64,000 nt of DNA from Planobispora longispora (GCF_016863135.1 NZ_BOOH01000005.1:28201-92200); one strand, 5' to 3'. Positions 1-14,599 are shown, numbered from the stretch's first letter. Numbers and translations: made by a program. The notes: generated from the sequence alone by a model not told the origin.

Positions 1-12
1 TACGAACCGAGA

Positions 13-336
13 TTAGCCCTCGGCCCCACCGAACTCACGCTCAAGGGAGGCGCGCTGGTTGGCGCCGAGACCCCGCACGCGGCGGGACTCGGCGATACCG
101 AGCCGCTCCATGAGCTGCTTGGCGCGGACCTTGCCCACGCCGGGAAGGGACTCCAGAAGGGCAGAGACCTTCATCTTGCCGATGACGTCATCGGCCTGCC
201 CATCCTTGAGCACCTCGGCCAGAGAGACCGCACCGTGCTTCAGGCGGTTCTTGACCTCGGCACGCTCTTTACGGGCCTTGGCAGCCTTTTCCAGGGCTGC
301 GGCGCGCTGCTCAGGTGTAAGGGGAGGAAGAGCCAC
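13..336 (-). CDS. mihF: Actinobacterial integration host factor (mIHF/sIHF)
   Basis: Small basic nucleoid-associated protein that binds duplex DNA with little sequence preference and helps shape the chromosome. The 107-residue product is the usual family length: a long basic N-terminal helix (about residues 8-34) and a helix-two-turn-helix core (about 58-95) with the run LPGVGKVRAKQLMERLGI. The GTG start is supported by GAGGTGA about six bases upstream. It lies downstream of pyrF in the same direction, but a 250-base gap with a promoter-like sequence suggests its own transcript. The same gene (SCO1480) occupies this place in Streptomyces coelicolor. Assignment by sequence resemblance is strong. 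Confidence 0.95.
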   Translation of the reverse strand: MALPPLTPEQRAAALEKAAKARKERAEVKNRLKHGAVSLAEVLKDGQADDVIGKMKVSALLESLPGVGKVRAKQLMERLGIAESRRVRGLGANQRASLEREFGGAEG

Positions 337-382
337 GCCGGGTCACCTCGAATTTCCTGTCGATGTACTCGGACGGGAAGGG

Positions 383-411
383 AAACTAGCTGGTCACGGC
401 GTTCCAAGCAA
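383..411 (-). promoter_or_regulatory. Putative promoter of mihF
   Basis: Read leftward, TTGCTT (411-406) and TAGTTT (388-383) are separated by 17 bases, a sigma70-like arrangement. Transcription would begin near 376 and give a leader of about 40 bases before the GTG. No transcript data; inferred from pattern only. Confidence 0.4.
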
Positions 412-588
412 CGTCAAGACCAATTTCTCTCCCCAGAAAGGCAACTTCGTCACCGTCCGCGTCCGGATTACTGCGAAGTGTGGCGGAAATGAGGTTCACC
501 CGGGAGTTCCAAGCGATCTAGATCACACTGCCCGCCGCGCCCTGGCCGGGCGTTTCGCGCGTCCCGGGCGCACGTTCCGCCCCTGTCG

Positions 589-1302
589 TCACACCGCTCG
601 CCCGGCGGCGCCGGAGGAGCGCCGCAGGGCCGCGGCGATGCCCGCGGCGGCCGCCCCGGGGTCGGCCGCGCCGGTGATCGGGCGTCCGATCACCAGGAGG
701 TCGGCGCCGTCGGCGAACGCCCGCTCGGGGGTGGCCACCCTCGCCTGGTCCTGACTCTCGGCGCCGGGGGGCCGGACGCCGGGGGTGATCAGCGTGATGT
801 CCGGCCCGACCTCCGCGCGCACCGCGGCGACCTCCCGCGGCGAGCAGACGAGAGCCTGCGCCCCCGCGCCGACCGCCAGGAGCGCCAGACGGCGCACGGC
901 GTCGTCCGGCGGCCCCGCGATGCCCGCCCGCTCGAGATCGGCCTCTGAGAGCGACGTGAGCACCGTCACGGCCGCGATCTGGGTGACGGGGGCGGCCTCC
1001 ACCGCCGCCCGGATCATCGCCGGCCCTCCGGCCGCGTGGACGGTCAGGATCGCGGGCTTGAGCCGGGCCACGGCCCTGGCCGCCCCCGCCACGGTGTTGG
1101 GGATGTCGTGCAGCTTCAGGTCCAGGAACACCCGCACTCCGCTCGCCCCGCGCACCGAGGCGATCACGTCGGGGCCGTAGCGCAGGTACAGTTCGAGCCC
1201 GACCTTGACCGTGCTGACATGCGGGGTCACCAGGCTCGCCCAGCGGGCCGCGGTCTCCAGGTCGGGCGCGTCCAGGGCGACGGCGATGGGGGCGGGAGTC
1301 AC
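589..1302 (-). CDS. pyrF: Orotidine 5'-phosphate decarboxylase
   Basis: Last step of UMP synthesis: decarboxylates OMP to UMP in the cytoplasm. The 237-residue TIM-barrel protein has the N-terminal substrate motif IAVALDAPD, the catalytic segment [13 protein letters not shown] (the DxKxxD-type Lys/Asp array, about residues 58-70), and the C-terminal phosphate-binding GVRPPG and VIGRPIT. The GTG start overlaps the pyrD stop codon by four bases (GTGA), so translation is probably coupled. Terminal gene of the pyr operon. Somewhat shorter than the long (type 2) actinobacterial PyrF proteins and closer to the short class. Confidence 0.93.
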   Translation of the reverse strand: MTPAPIAVALDAPDLETAARWASLVTPHVSTVKVGLELYLRYGPDVIASVRGASGVRVFLDLKLHDIPNTVAGAARAVARLKPAILTVHAAGGPAMIRAAVEAAPVTQIAAVTVLTSLSEADLERAGIAGPPDDAVRRLALLAVGAGAQALVCSPREVAAVRAEVGPDITLITPGVRPPGAESQDQARVATPERAFADGADLLVIGRPITGAADPGAAAAGIAAALRRSSGAAGRAV

Positions 1303-2273
1303 AGCGAGCTCTCCTCGAAGTCCGTACGGTGCCGGGCGGTCGCCCCCGGCGGGCGGTGGGCCAGTCCGATCACGTCGGCCAGCCGCTGGTACCCTCGCGC
1401 CGCCACGATCTCCTCGAGCTCGCGCAGGACGCGCAGGCAGGCGGAGGGGTCGTGGAACAGCGCCGTGCCCACCGCGACGACGCAGGCCCCGGCCAGGATC
1501 AGCTCGAAGGCGTCCCTGCCCGTCAGCACGCCGCCCATGCCGATGATGGGCACGTCGGGCAGGGCGGCGCGGACCTGCCACACGCAGCGTACGGCCAGCG
1601 GGCGGATGGCCGGTCCCGACAGCCCGCCGGTGCCCGCCGCGAGCGAGGGGAGCATGGTCTCGGTGTCGATGCTCATGCCGAGCGGATTGTTGATCATCGA
1701 CAGCGCGTCGGCCCCCGAGGCGGCGCACGCGCGGGCGACGCTGACGATGTCGGCGGTGTCCGGCGAGAGCTTGGCCACCACCGGCACGTCGTAGCGCATG
1801 ACCGCGCGCACCGCGGCGATCACCTCGGCCGAGGCCGCGCCGTCCCGCGCGAAGACCCGCCCCCGGTCCTCGATGTTGGGGCAGGACAGGTTGACCTCCA
1901 GGGCGGTCACCCCGGGCGCGTCGTTGAGCCTGCGGGCCAGCGCGGTGTACTCGGCCACGGTGCCGCCGCCGATGGACACCACGGTCCTGACGTTGCGCTG
2001 GGCCAGCCAGGGCAGCTCCCGCGCCAGGAAGGCGTCCACGCCCGGCCCCTGCAGGCCGACGGCGTTCAGCAGCCCGGAGGGCGTCTCGGTCATCCGGGGG
2101 GTCGGGCGGCCCGCCCGGGGGGCCATGGTGATCGACCGCGTGGTCAGCGCGCCGATCCTGCCCAGATCGAAGAACTGGGCCAGCTCGGCCCCCGAGCCGC
2201 CGCACCCCGCCGCCGTGACGATCGGGTTGGCCAGCTCCACGTGTCCCAGGTACGTCCGCATGTCAACTGACAT
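1299..2273 (-). CDS. pyrD: Dihydroorotate dehydrogenase B, catalytic subunit (class 1B)
   Basis: Oxidises dihydroorotate to orotate using FMN. At 324 residues with no membrane-targeting N-terminal extension it is a soluble class 1 enzyme. The class 1 active-site cysteine is present in NLSCPN (Cys about residue 131), together with the FMN/phosphate segments PIIGMGGV and CVVAVGTAL. In class 1B enzymes this subunit pairs with the iron-sulfur flavoprotein PyrK, whose gene is immediately upstream and overlaps this start by 11 bases. Its stop overlaps pyrF. Streptomyces has a class 2 enzyme in the equivalent operon, as I recall, so the class differs here. Confidence 0.93.
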   Translation of the reverse strand: MSVDMRTYLGHVELANPIVTAAGCGGSGAELAQFFDLGRIGALTTRSITMAPRAGRPTPRMTETPSGLLNAVGLQGPGVDAFLARELPWLAQRNVRTVVSIGGGTVAEYTALARRLNDAPGVTALEVNLSCPNIEDRGRVFARDGAASAEVIAAVRAVMRYDVPVVAKLSPDTADIVSVARACAASGADALSMINNPLGMSIDTETMLPSLAAGTGGLSGPAIRPLAVRCVWQVRAALPDVPIIGMGGVLTGRDAFELILAGACVVAVGTALFHDPSACLRVLRELEEIVAARGYQRLADVIGLAHRPPGATARHRTDFEESSL

Positions 2274-3138
2274 TTCGCGATCCTCCGCCGGGCGCGCCGA
2301 GCGCGTCGAAAGGGATCGTTCCCACGTCGTCGAAGCGCACGCGCTCCCCCCGGAAAGCCGGCCCCTCGACGCACGCGCGGACCATCCGGGTGACCCCGTC
2401 CTCGCCGATGACCGGGAGCACGCACGTCATGCACAGGCCGATCCCGCAGGCCATGCGCTCCTCCACTGCCACCTGGATCGGGATGTCGAACTCGACCGCC
2501 ACGGCGGTCGCCCTGCGGAGCGTCTCCATCGGGCCGCAGGCGTACACGACGTCGGCCCGCACATCGGCGATCACGCCGGGCAGCGCGTCGGTCACCCGGC
2601 CGCGCACGCCCAGCGAGCCGTCCTCGGTGGTCAGAGTGGGGGTCTCCGTCATCCTGCGGGCGCGCTTGGCCCCGAACACCCGGTCGGCCGAGGCCCCGCC
2701 GAGCACGAAGTCGACGCGGCAGCCGCGCCGCTGGAGGGCGTCCGCGACCGGGAAGAGCATGGCGGAGCCGTACTCGTCGCCGACCACGACGCAGTTCACC
2801 GGGTCCCGGGGCAGCGGGAACGGGCGGCCGAGCGGGCCGACCAGGTCCAGAGTGTCACGGGCGCGGCGCTCGGCCAGCCAGGCCGTGCCCGGGCCGTCCA
2901 CCGCGAAGACGAACTCCACCGAGCCGCCGTAGTCGGGCTTGACGTCGTGGATGAAGAAGGCACGGCGCGTCAGCATGGACGTGTGCGGCCCGCCGACGGC
3001 CACCGCCAGGAAGTGGCCCGGGCGGAACCCCTCGGCGATGCGCGGGGCGAGCACGGTCAGCGCATGGTAGGCGTCGACCTGGCGGGTCGTCAGCACCGTG
3101 CCCGTGACCTGTACCGGAGTAACAGGCGTCTCCCTCAC
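2263..3138 (-). CDS. pyrK: Dihydroorotate dehydrogenase B, electron transfer subunit
   Basis: Passes electrons from the PyrD FMN to NAD+ through FAD and a [2Fe-2S] cluster. The 291-residue protein has a ferredoxin-reductase fold: an FAD-binding barrel in the first 100 residues, an NAD-binding half, and the cluster motif CGIGLCMTC followed about 13 residues later by a fourth cysteine (RACVEGP), near residues 230-260. The GTG start is uncertain because GGAGG abuts it; the next in-frame GTG (3096) would cut into the first conserved strand. A 140-base gap separates it from carB, but direction and function keep it in the pyr operon. The 140 bases show no gene. Confidence 0.9.
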   Translation of the reverse strand: MRETPVTPVQVTGTVLTTRQVDAYHALTVLAPRIAEGFRPGHFLAVAVGGPHTSMLTRRAFFIHDVKPDYGGSVEFVFAVDGPGTAWLAERRARDTLDLVGPLGRPFPLPRDPVNCVVVGDEYGSAMLFPVADALQRRGCRVDFVLGGASADRVFGAKRARRMTETPTLTTEDGSLGVRGRVTDALPGVIADVRADVVYACGPMETLRRATAVAVEFDIPIQVAVEERMACGIGLCMTCVLPVIGEDGVTRMVRACVEGPAFRGERVRFDDVGTIPFDALGAPGGGSRNVS

Positions 3139-3278
3139 CTCCGCTGGGGGGCGTCCCCGTCCGTCCCCGCCGCCGTGACGATCGGCGCGGAGACCGGCGG
3201 GAACGCCCCGGGGACGTCAACCTCGCAACCGCTCTCGCCCATGGTCGCGTCCGGCTCGTCGCTCACACCACGGACGGC

Positions 3279-6591
<3,313 letters not shown>

Positions 6592-6599
<8 letters not shown>

Positions 6600-7785
6600 C
6601 CTTGCTCTCCTCTGTCCTCGTGGTCCCGCCACGCTCCATCAAACGGCAGAAGTCGTCGAACAGGCTCGCCGAGTCGTGCGGGCCGGCCGCGGCCTCGGGG
6701 TGGTACTGGACGCTGAAGGCGGGCCGGTCGAGCAGCCGCAGGCCCTCGACGCAGTCGTCGTTGAGGTTGACGTGGCTGACCTCCGCCGGGCCGTACGGCG
6801 TGTCGAAGGATCCCTCCAGCGGGGCCTCGACGGCGAAGCCGTGGTTGTGCGCGGAGATCTCCACCTTGCCGGTGCGGCGGTCCTGGACCGGCTGGTTGAC
6901 CCCGCGGTGCCCGTAGCGCAGCTTGTAGGTGCCCAGGCCCAGGGCCCGGCCGAAGATCTGGTTGCCGAAGCAGATGCCGAAGAACGGCTTGCCCGCCTCC
7001 AGCACCCCGCGCAGCGCGGTCACCGGGCCGTCGGCGGTGGCCGGGTCGCCGGGGCCGTTGGAGAAGAACACCCCGTCGGGGTCGAGCGCGAGGATGTCGT
7101 CGGCCGTGGCGGTGGCGGGCAGCACGTGCACCTCGCAGCCGCGCTCGGCCATCCGGTGCGGGGTCATGGACTTGATGCCCAGGTCCACGGCGGCCACGGT
7201 GTACTTCTTCTCGCCGAGGGCGGGGATCACGTACGGCTCGGCCGCGGAGACCTGCTCGGCCAGGTCGGCGCCCTCCATCCCGGGGCTGCGGCGGACCCTC
7301 TCCACCAGCTCCCCGACCGGGGCGAGAGCCTCGCCGGAGAAGACGCCGGCGCGCATGGCGCCGCGCTCGCGCAGGTGGCGGGTGAGGGCGCGGGTGCCGG
7401 GGATGGCGATCCCGACGACGCCGTTCTCCTTGAGGTAGTCGTCCAGGGAGCGGTTGGCCCGCCAGTTCGAGGAGACGCGCGCGGGCTCGCGGACCACGTA
7501 TCCGGCGACCCAGACGCGGGAGGACTCGGGGTCCTCGTCGTTGACCCCGGTGTTGCCGATGTGCGGCGCGGTCATCGCGACGATCTGGCGGTGGTAGGAG
7601 GGGTCGGTGAGGGTCTCCTGGTAGCCGGTCATGCCGGTGTTGAAGACCATCTCGCCGAAGGTCTCGCCCTCGGCGCCGTAAGGGGTGCCGTGGAAGACGC
7701 GGCCGTCCTCCAGAACGAGGACCGCGGTGGCGGCGCCACCCGCGGCCGTGGCATGCCTGCCGGCTCGCTCGCTTCGCTCAGTCAC
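6592..7785 (-). CDS. carA: Carbamoyl phosphate synthase, small (glutamine) subunit
   Basis: Hydrolyses glutamine and channels ammonia to CarB. The class I glutamine amidotransferase triad is visible: nucleophile Cys in GICFGNQ, His in QYHPEA and the following Glu. The N-terminal CarA domain begins at [11 protein letters not shown]. Start choice is uncertain: GTG 7785 (397 residues, GGGA seven bases upstream) fits family length; in-frame starts at 7842 and 7881 would add an unconserved arginine-rich extension. It follows pyrC by about 100 bases and overlaps carB. The N-terminal linker is translated from a GCTCGCTTCGCTC-type repeat and looks unconserved. Confidence 0.92.
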
Positions 7786-7888
7786 AGAAACATCCCGATC
7801 ATCTCGGTCATCGCTTACCAAAGTATGAAATATCCGGCGCATGGGTGACGGGCGCCTCCACCATGTGGGACGCCCGTGCACCGGAGGG

Positions 7889-9177
7889 TCATGCGAGCTT
7901 GCCGTCCAGGACGGTCGGACGGCCGCGCAGGAAGGTCGCCACGACGCGCCCGGGGAGGCTCCGGCCCTCGTAGGGGGTGTTACGGCTCTTGGACGCGTAG
8001 GACCCCGGGTCCACCTCCGCGCGCACGGAGGCGTCGTAGAGGGTGATGTTCGCCGGGGAGCCCGCCGCGATCGGGTGACCGTGACCGGCCAGGCGGCCGA
8101 TCCGCGCCGGGGCGTACGACATGCGCTCGGCGACCCCGGCCCAGTCGAGCAGCCCGGTCTCCACCATCGCCTCCTGGACCACCGCCAGCGCCGTCTCCAG
8201 GCCGATCATCCCCATGGCCGCGGCGCCCCACTCGGTCTCCTTGTCCTCGACCGGGTGCGGGGCGTGGTCGGTGGCGACGACGTCGATCGTGCCGTCGGCC
8301 AGGGCCTCGCGCAGCGCCTCCACGTCGGCGCGGGTGCGCAGCGGCGGGTTCACCTTGTAGATCGGGTTGTAGGCGCCGACCGGGGAGTCCTCGACGAGGT
8401 CGTCGGTGAGCAGCAGGTGGTGCGGGGTCACCTCGGCGGTGACGTCCCAGCCCTTCGACTTGGCCCAGCGGATGATCTCCACCGAGCCCGCCGTGGAGAC
8501 GTGGCAGACGTGCAGGCGGGAGCCGACGTGCGCGGCGAGCAGGCAGTCGCGCGCGATGATCGCCTCCTCGGCGACCGCGGGCCAGCCGGTCAGGCCGAGC
8601 CTGCCGGAGACGGCGCCCTCGTTCATCTGCGCGCCGGCGGTCAGGCGCGGCTCCTGGGCGTGCTGGGCCACCACCCCGTCGAAGGCCTTGACGTACTCCA
8701 GCGCGCGGCGCATGAGCACCGCGTCGGAGACGCACTTGCCGTCGTCGGAGAAGACGCGGACGCGGGCGGCGGAGTCGGCCATCGCGCCGAGCTCGGCCAG
8801 CCGCTCGCCGGACAGGCCCTCGGTGACGGCGCCGACCGGCTGCACGTCGCAGTGGCCGGCCGCGAGGCCCAGGCGCCACACCTGCTCCACGACTCCGGCG
8901 GTGTCGGCGACCGGGGAGGTGTTGGCCATGGCGTGCACGGCGGTGTAGCCGCCCAGCGCGGCCGCGCGGGTGCCGGACTCGACGGTCTCGGCGTCCTCGC
9001 GGCCGGGCTCGCGCAGGTGGGTGTGGAGGTCCACCAGGCCGGGCAGGGCGATGAGGCCCCGGGCGTCGACGGTTTCGTCCCCGGTCAGGTCCTGGCCGAC
9101 CGCGGTGACGACGCCGTCCTCGATCAGGATGTCGGCGGGCTCGCCACCGAGGATCCGAGCGCCCTTGATGACGATGC

Positions 9178-9181
<4 letters not shown>
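7889..9181 (-). CDS. pyrC: Dihydroorotase (type I)
   Basis: Cyclises carbamoyl aspartate to dihydroorotate. The 430-residue amidohydrolase has the metal-binding [10 protein letters not shown] (about residues 57-66), later metal or substrate histidines in HAQEPRL and HVSTAGS, and the catalytic aspartate in ATDHAPH. The GTG start overlaps the pyrB stop (GTGA), indicating coupled translation. Related to the allantoinase encoded at about 37-38 kb, but the pyr operon position and motifs settle the function. Confidence 0.94.
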
Positions 9182-10716
<1,535 letters not shown>

Positions 10717-10740
10717 GGAAGTCGACGTCTTCACGGTAGC

Positions 10741-11286
10741 AGCCGCGGGACGGCCGACCGGCACCGGGCGGCCACTTCCCCACCTGGGCGGACAGGGGTT
10801 CGCGGGCCCCCGCGCCCCTGCGGCCCGGCCCGGCGGCGCCCCCTTCCGGCGCCCCGGAGGAGAAAGATCTACCTTCCCGTCCTCCCCTCTCCCCCGCCGG
10901 CGGCGATTCCCCTCACGCGGGAGCGCGCGCCCTGTTTCGGCGCCCCGGGGAAGGCGGACGCTGTTCACGTGTCACGGATAGCGCTCTCCATACCTTCCGA
11001 CCAGGGGAAACGTCACGATCTCGCCGTGCGAGAATGGACATGCAGGACATTTGATGCGGATCCCACCGGACCGGATTCGGCATCTTTTTTCCAATCAGCT
11101 TGACCTTCAGCGTTCACGGCTTTACCGTCACTGTCCGTAACCACATGTCGCGGCGTTACGGGGCGAACCCTGTCGCTTCGGTCACTGAAGGTGCCCGTCC
11201 TGGGTACCAACCCGGTGGACGGTGCACAGGCCGCGAGATAGCACAATCAATTGAAAGCAGCAATTAAGAGAGCCGGGGGGCACACG
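10741..11286. other. Intergenic region between pyrR and bldD
   Basis: About 550 bases without a convincing gene. The left part (10741-10980) is extremely GC-rich; the right part (10980-11286) is more AT-rich and should hold the promoter of the rightward bldD gene. The one distinct structure is the inverted repeat at 11135-11161. A 77-codon leftward reading frame at 11013-11246 has no recognisable product. Confidence 0.6.
11135..11161. promoter_or_regulatory. Inverted repeat upstream of bldD
   Basis: CCGTAAC and GTTACGG form a perfect seven-base inverted repeat separated by 13 bases, about 125 bases before the bldD start. Arm length and two-turn spacing suit a dimeric DNA-binding protein. It does not match the BldD site consensus I know, so the binding protein is unknown. 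Confidence 0.35.
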
Positions 11287-11781
11287 ATGCCGTCTGAGTA
11301 CGCCAAGTCGCTGGGTGCACGACTCCGCGCCATCCGCACCCAGCAGGGCCTGTCCCTGCACGGAGTCGAAGAGAAGTCCCGTGGGCGGTGGAAGGCTGTC
11401 GTCGTCGGCTCCTACGAGCGTGGCGACCGTGCGGTCACGGTGCAGAAGCTTGCCGAACTGGCCGATTTCTACGGGGTCCCGGTCTCCGAGTTGCTGCCCG
11501 GCGGTGCGGCCCCGAGCCCGCTCGGCCCGACGCCGAAGCTTGTGATCGACCTTGAGCGCCTCTCGCAGCTCCCCAAGGAGAAGGCCGGTGCGCTCGCCCG
11601 CTACGCGGCCACCATCCAGAGCCAGCGTGGTGACTACAACGGCAAGGTGCTGTCCATCCGCCAGGAGGACCTGCGCTCGCTCGCCGTCATCTACGACAAG
11701 TCCCCCAGCGAGCTCACCGAGGAGCTCATCAACTGGGGTGTCCTGGACCCCGAGGCGCGCCGCGCCGTCGACTCCTTCTGA
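11287..11781 (+). CDS. bldD: Developmental master regulator BldD
   Basis: Represses sporulation genes during vegetative growth when its dimer is held together by tetrameric cyclic di-GMP. The 164-residue protein has an N-terminal XRE-type helix-turn-helix domain (residues 1-75) and a C-terminal signal-binding domain. The c-di-GMP signature is intact: RGD followed eight residues later by RQED (RGDYNGKVLSIRQEDLR), retaining both arginines and the key aspartates. ATG 11287 is chosen because it gives the conserved N-terminus MPSEYAKSLGARLRAIR and has a G-run seven bases upstream. The position beside pyrR is as in Streptomyces (SCO1489). Confidence 0.96.
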   Translation: MPSEYAKSLGARLRAIRTQQGLSLHGVEEKSRGRWKAVVVGSYERGDRAVTVQKLAELADFYGVPVSELLPGGAAPSPLGPTPKLVIDLERLSQLPKEKAGALARYAATIQSQRGDYNGKVLSIRQEDLRSLAVIYDKSPSELTEELINWGVLDPEARRAVDSF

Positions 11782-11782
11782 C

Positions 11783-11804
11783 ACCCCGCGGCCGTCCGGC
11801 CGCG
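11783..11804 (+). terminator. Hairpin after bldD
   Basis: CCCGCGGCC and GGCCGCGGG pair around a four-base loop one base after the bldD stop. The nine-base GC stem is strong but no T-run follows; such stems without a U-tract are common at actinobacterial gene ends. Probable transcription or RNA 3' end. Confidence 0.55.
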
Positions 11805-11911
11805 GGCGCTCCGGAACCCGGTGCGCCCGCGGCCGCCGCCGCTCCTCTCTCGGCAAACATCCGCACGTATTCCGCCACGGCCCGCGATCGCTGTGGTAGG
11901 AAAAAACAAAC

Positions 11912-13156
11912 ATGCCGTTTGGCTGGACGCGGTGCTGGCGGGACGTGGTGCGGATGCTGCGGAGAGACGATCCTCGTGATCACTCTCCGGTGCGCCCTTC
12001 CGCCCGTCTCCGCGCGCTCCTGACGCCCCTGCGCTCCGCCGCGAGCCGCGCCGTCGCCAGGCTGCTCTCCTCCGTCGAGACGACCAAGACCCAGGCCACC
12101 CTCAGGTCCCTGCCGTTCATCGTGATGGCCGTGGTGGTCCTGATCGATCTCGCCTCCGGCCCGGCCTCCGGCCTCTTCCCCCTGCTGGCGCTGGGCCCCG
12201 CCTTCGCCAGCGTGGCGTGCGGGCCGGCCCGCACCACCGTGATCGGCGCCATCGCGCTCGTGCTGTGCTTCGCGCTCGCCCTGTACAACGACGGCCTCTG
12301 GGAGCCCCGCACCACCATCACCGCCATGGCCATCCTCGGCGTGACGCTGGCCAGCGTCCTGGCCAGCGCCGGACGGATCCGCCACGAACAGCGGCTCGCC
12401 GACGTCCGCTCGGTCGCCGAGGCCGCCCAGCGCGTGCTGCTGCGCCCGGTCCCCCGCCGGGCGGGGCCCGGGATCGGCGTCGCGGTCTCCTACACCTCCG
12501 CCACGGCCGAGGCCCGCATCGGCGGCGACCTGTACGAGGTCGTCACCACTCCGCACGGCGTCCGGGTCATCGTCGGAGACGTCCAGGGCAAGGGGCTCGA
12601 GGCCGTGGAGACCGCGGCGGTGGTGCTGGGCGCCTTCCGCGAGGCGGCGTACGACGAGGCCGGGCTCCGGGGCGTGGTGACCCGGCTGGAGAACGCCCTG
12701 ACCCGCGAGCTGTCCGGCGAGCAGTTCGTCACCGCCGTGCTCGCCGAGACCACCGGCGGCGACTCCCTCACCGTCCTGAGCTGCGGCCACCCGCCCCCCA
12801 TGGTGATCACCTCCCGCGGCGACCACTGGTTCGCCGACCCGCCGGACGAGGCGCTCCCCCTGGGCATGGGGTCGCTCCAGGTCACCGAGCCGGCGCCCTA
12901 CCGGCTCCCGTTCGGACCCGGCGACCAGATCCTCTTCTACACCGACGGCGTGATCGAGGCCAGGGACGGCACCGGCCGCTTCTACCCCCTCGCCTCCCGC
13001 GCGCACCTGCTGTCCGGCGCCGACCCCCAGCTCGCCCTGGACGCCCTCCGCGCCGACCTCCTGCGCCATGTGGGCCGCCCGCTGGCCGACGACGCCGCCA
13101 TGCTCCTGCTCCGCCACCGCACCGCTCGCCCGACCCCCGCCCGGCACGCCGCCTGA
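11912..13156 (+). CDS. Membrane-anchored SpoIIE/RsbU-type PP2C phosphatase
   Basis: Predicted serine phosphatase acting on an anti-sigma-factor antagonist. The N-terminal 50 residues are basic; about four membrane segments follow (roughly 66-80, 86-105, 108-125, 135-152), then a PP2C-like domain from about 180 with metal-binding ARIGGDLYE and VGDVQGKGLEA, GHPPPMV and YTDGVIEARD. No GAF, PAS or kinase domain is attached, so sensing probably lies in the membrane part. ATG 11912 has AGGA upstream; in-frame ATG 11954 is an alternative. No anti-sigma or STAS gene lies nearby, so the partner is elsewhere. Confidence 0.82.
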   Translation: MPFGWTRCWRDVVRMLRRDDPRDHSPVRPSARLRALLTPLRSAASRAVARLLSSVETTKTQATLRSLPFIVMAVVVLIDLASGPASGLFPLLALGPAFASVACGPARTTVIGAIALVLCFALALYNDGLWEPRTTITAMAILGVTLASVLASAGRIRHEQRLADVRSVAEAAQRVLLRPVPRRAGPGIGVAVSYTSATAEARIGGDLYEVVTTPHGVRVIVGDVQGKGLEAVETAAVVLGAFREAAYDEAGLRGVVTRLENALTRELSGEQFVTAVLAETTGGDSLTVLSCGHPPPMVITSRGDHWFADPPDEALPLGMGSLQVTEPAPYRLPFGPGDQILFYTDGVIEARDGTGRFYPLASRAHLLSGADPQLALDALRADLLRHVGRPLADDAAMLLLRHRTARPTPARHAA

Positions 13157-13189
13157 CCCCCTACGGCGCCCCCCGCGAGCCCCGGGCGT

Positions 13190-14599
13190 TCACGCGGGTC
13201 CGGGCTCGCAGGAGGGCGCCTCGCCGAAGGCCGTGATCAGCCCGCCGCGCAGGTCCGGCGGGAGCTGCCCCGCCGCGTCCCGTACGGCGCCGGCGCCGGC
13301 AGGGCCGAAGGACGCCGCGTGTCCGGCCGCCACGCGTGCGGCCCGCTCCTGTACGGCCGCCGCCCGGTGGCCGAGTGCCACCGCCAGGGACGGCGCCAGC
13401 TCATCGGCCCGGGCCGGCTCCTGACGCAGGAACCGGTCCAGCCACGCCAGTCCGGCCTGGACCAGCCCGCTCTCCGCGCGGAACAGCAGGCCGGACAGGG
13501 CCTCGCCCACCTCGTCCGGGTCGAGGGAGTCCAGGCGGTCCAGGTGCTCGACCGCCAGCTTGGCCACCGGTCCCGGGGCCACCGGCAGCAGCCGCAGGTA
13601 GTCACCGGCCTGGGAGGCCGCCTCGGCCGGGGACGGTTCGAGCAGCTCGTGGAGGCGGGCGAAGAACCGTAGCTCGGTCGCGCTGCCCCCGCGCAGGAAC
13701 CGGCTCACGCAGCCCCGCAGCAGCGTCTGCCGGTCCACCCCGCCCTCGGCGGCCAGGGCGTGCAGCGCGCCCAGCCACGACGCGGCGACCGGCGGATCGG
13801 CCCGCTCCCCGCTCAGGGCCCGGCCCACCCCCTGCGCCTCGAAGAGCCTGGGCAGGAGCACGTCGAGCAGCGGGTCGTCGCGGAGCCGCTCCGCGGTCGG
13901 CGGCGTGTCGATCCAGGCGAGCACGAGCGGGTCGTGCTCGGGCGGCGTCACGCCGGTACGGCCCAGCAGCGCGAAGGTGAGCGGCAGGTTCCGGTCGCGG
14001 GGATCGCCCGCCCGTCGGTCGCGCCGGACGCGCACCCGGAGCGCGAGCCGTACGGCGAGATCGGCCTGCCACTCGGCGGGGCGCGCGGCGATCGCCTGGA
14101 GCACCGGTTCGACGAGGTCGGCGGAGCGGTCGCGGCGTTCGAAGTCGCCGCGGTGCAGCCAGGTGACCACGGCCGCCGCGGTGGGGAGCGTGCCCGCCCC
14201 CGCGACCCGCATCGTGTCGATCCAGGCGTCGTACTCGGACGGGGACGGATATTCGCGTTCGGGCTCCGGGAGCTTCAGCCGGGGGTCTTCCCAGGTGCCC
14301 TCCATGTCGCCGCCCCGGCCCAGGGTCTCCGCCCACCGGCGGTGGATCTCGCGCAGGGGCACCCCGCGTTCGCGGGCGAACCGCTTGTACGCCTCCCCCC
14401 GCTCCCGCCAGATCCGGCTGAGCCGCTCCGAACGTTCGCGCAGGGGCCTCTCCACATCCCGGCGGGCCGCCTCGATGTGGCCGGGCAGCTCCCGGGCCAC
14501 CTCCTTGCGCCCGGCGTCGTCGAGGTCGGCGACCCTGGCCGCGACCTTGGACGCGTCACCGGCGCCGATGAGGTCGCGGACCTCCTCCCACACGGTCAT
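13190..14599 (-). CDS. DUF6493-like protein, short form
   Basis: Function unknown. The 469-residue, largely helical cytoplasmic protein resembles DUF6493 proteins of actinomycetes: an N-terminal helical segment (VWEEVRDLIGAGD), then FALLGRTGVTPPEHDPLVLAW, LLPRLFEAQGVGRAL and a RFLRGGSATELRFFARLHELL stretch (about 200-400), and HEAT-like helices at the end. Family members I know are about twice this length, so this is either a compact variant or a truncated one. ATG 14599 is chosen for the AGGGG nine bases upstream. It stands alone, convergent with the phosphatase gene. Confidence 0.6.
   Translation of the reverse strand: MTVWEEVRDLIGAGDASKVAARVADLDDAGRKEVARELPGHIEAARRDVERPLRERSERLSRIWRERGEAYKRFARERGVPLREIHRRWAETLGRGGDMEGTWEDPRLKLPEPEREYPSPSEYDAWIDTMRVAGAGTLPTAAAVVTWLHRGDFERRDRSADLVEPVLQAIAARPAEWQADLAVRLALRVRVRRDRRAGDPRDRNLPLTFALLGRTGVTPPEHDPLVLAWIDTPPTAERLRDDPLLDVLLPRLFEAQGVGRALSGERADPPVAASWLGALHALAAEGGVDRQTLLRGCVSRFLRGGSATELRFFARLHELLEPSPAEAASQAGDYLRLLPVAPGPVAKLAVEHLDRLDSLDPDEVGEALSGLLFRAESGLVQAGLAWLDRFLRQEPARADELAPSLAVALGHRAAAVQERAARVAAGHAASFGPAGAGAVRDAAGQLPPDLRGGLITAFGEAPSCEPGPA

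Noticed and set aside
11013..11246. 77-codon leftward frame upstream of bldD
   Set aside because: No recognisable product, no ribosome-binding site, and it covers the likely bldD promoter and the inverted repeat.
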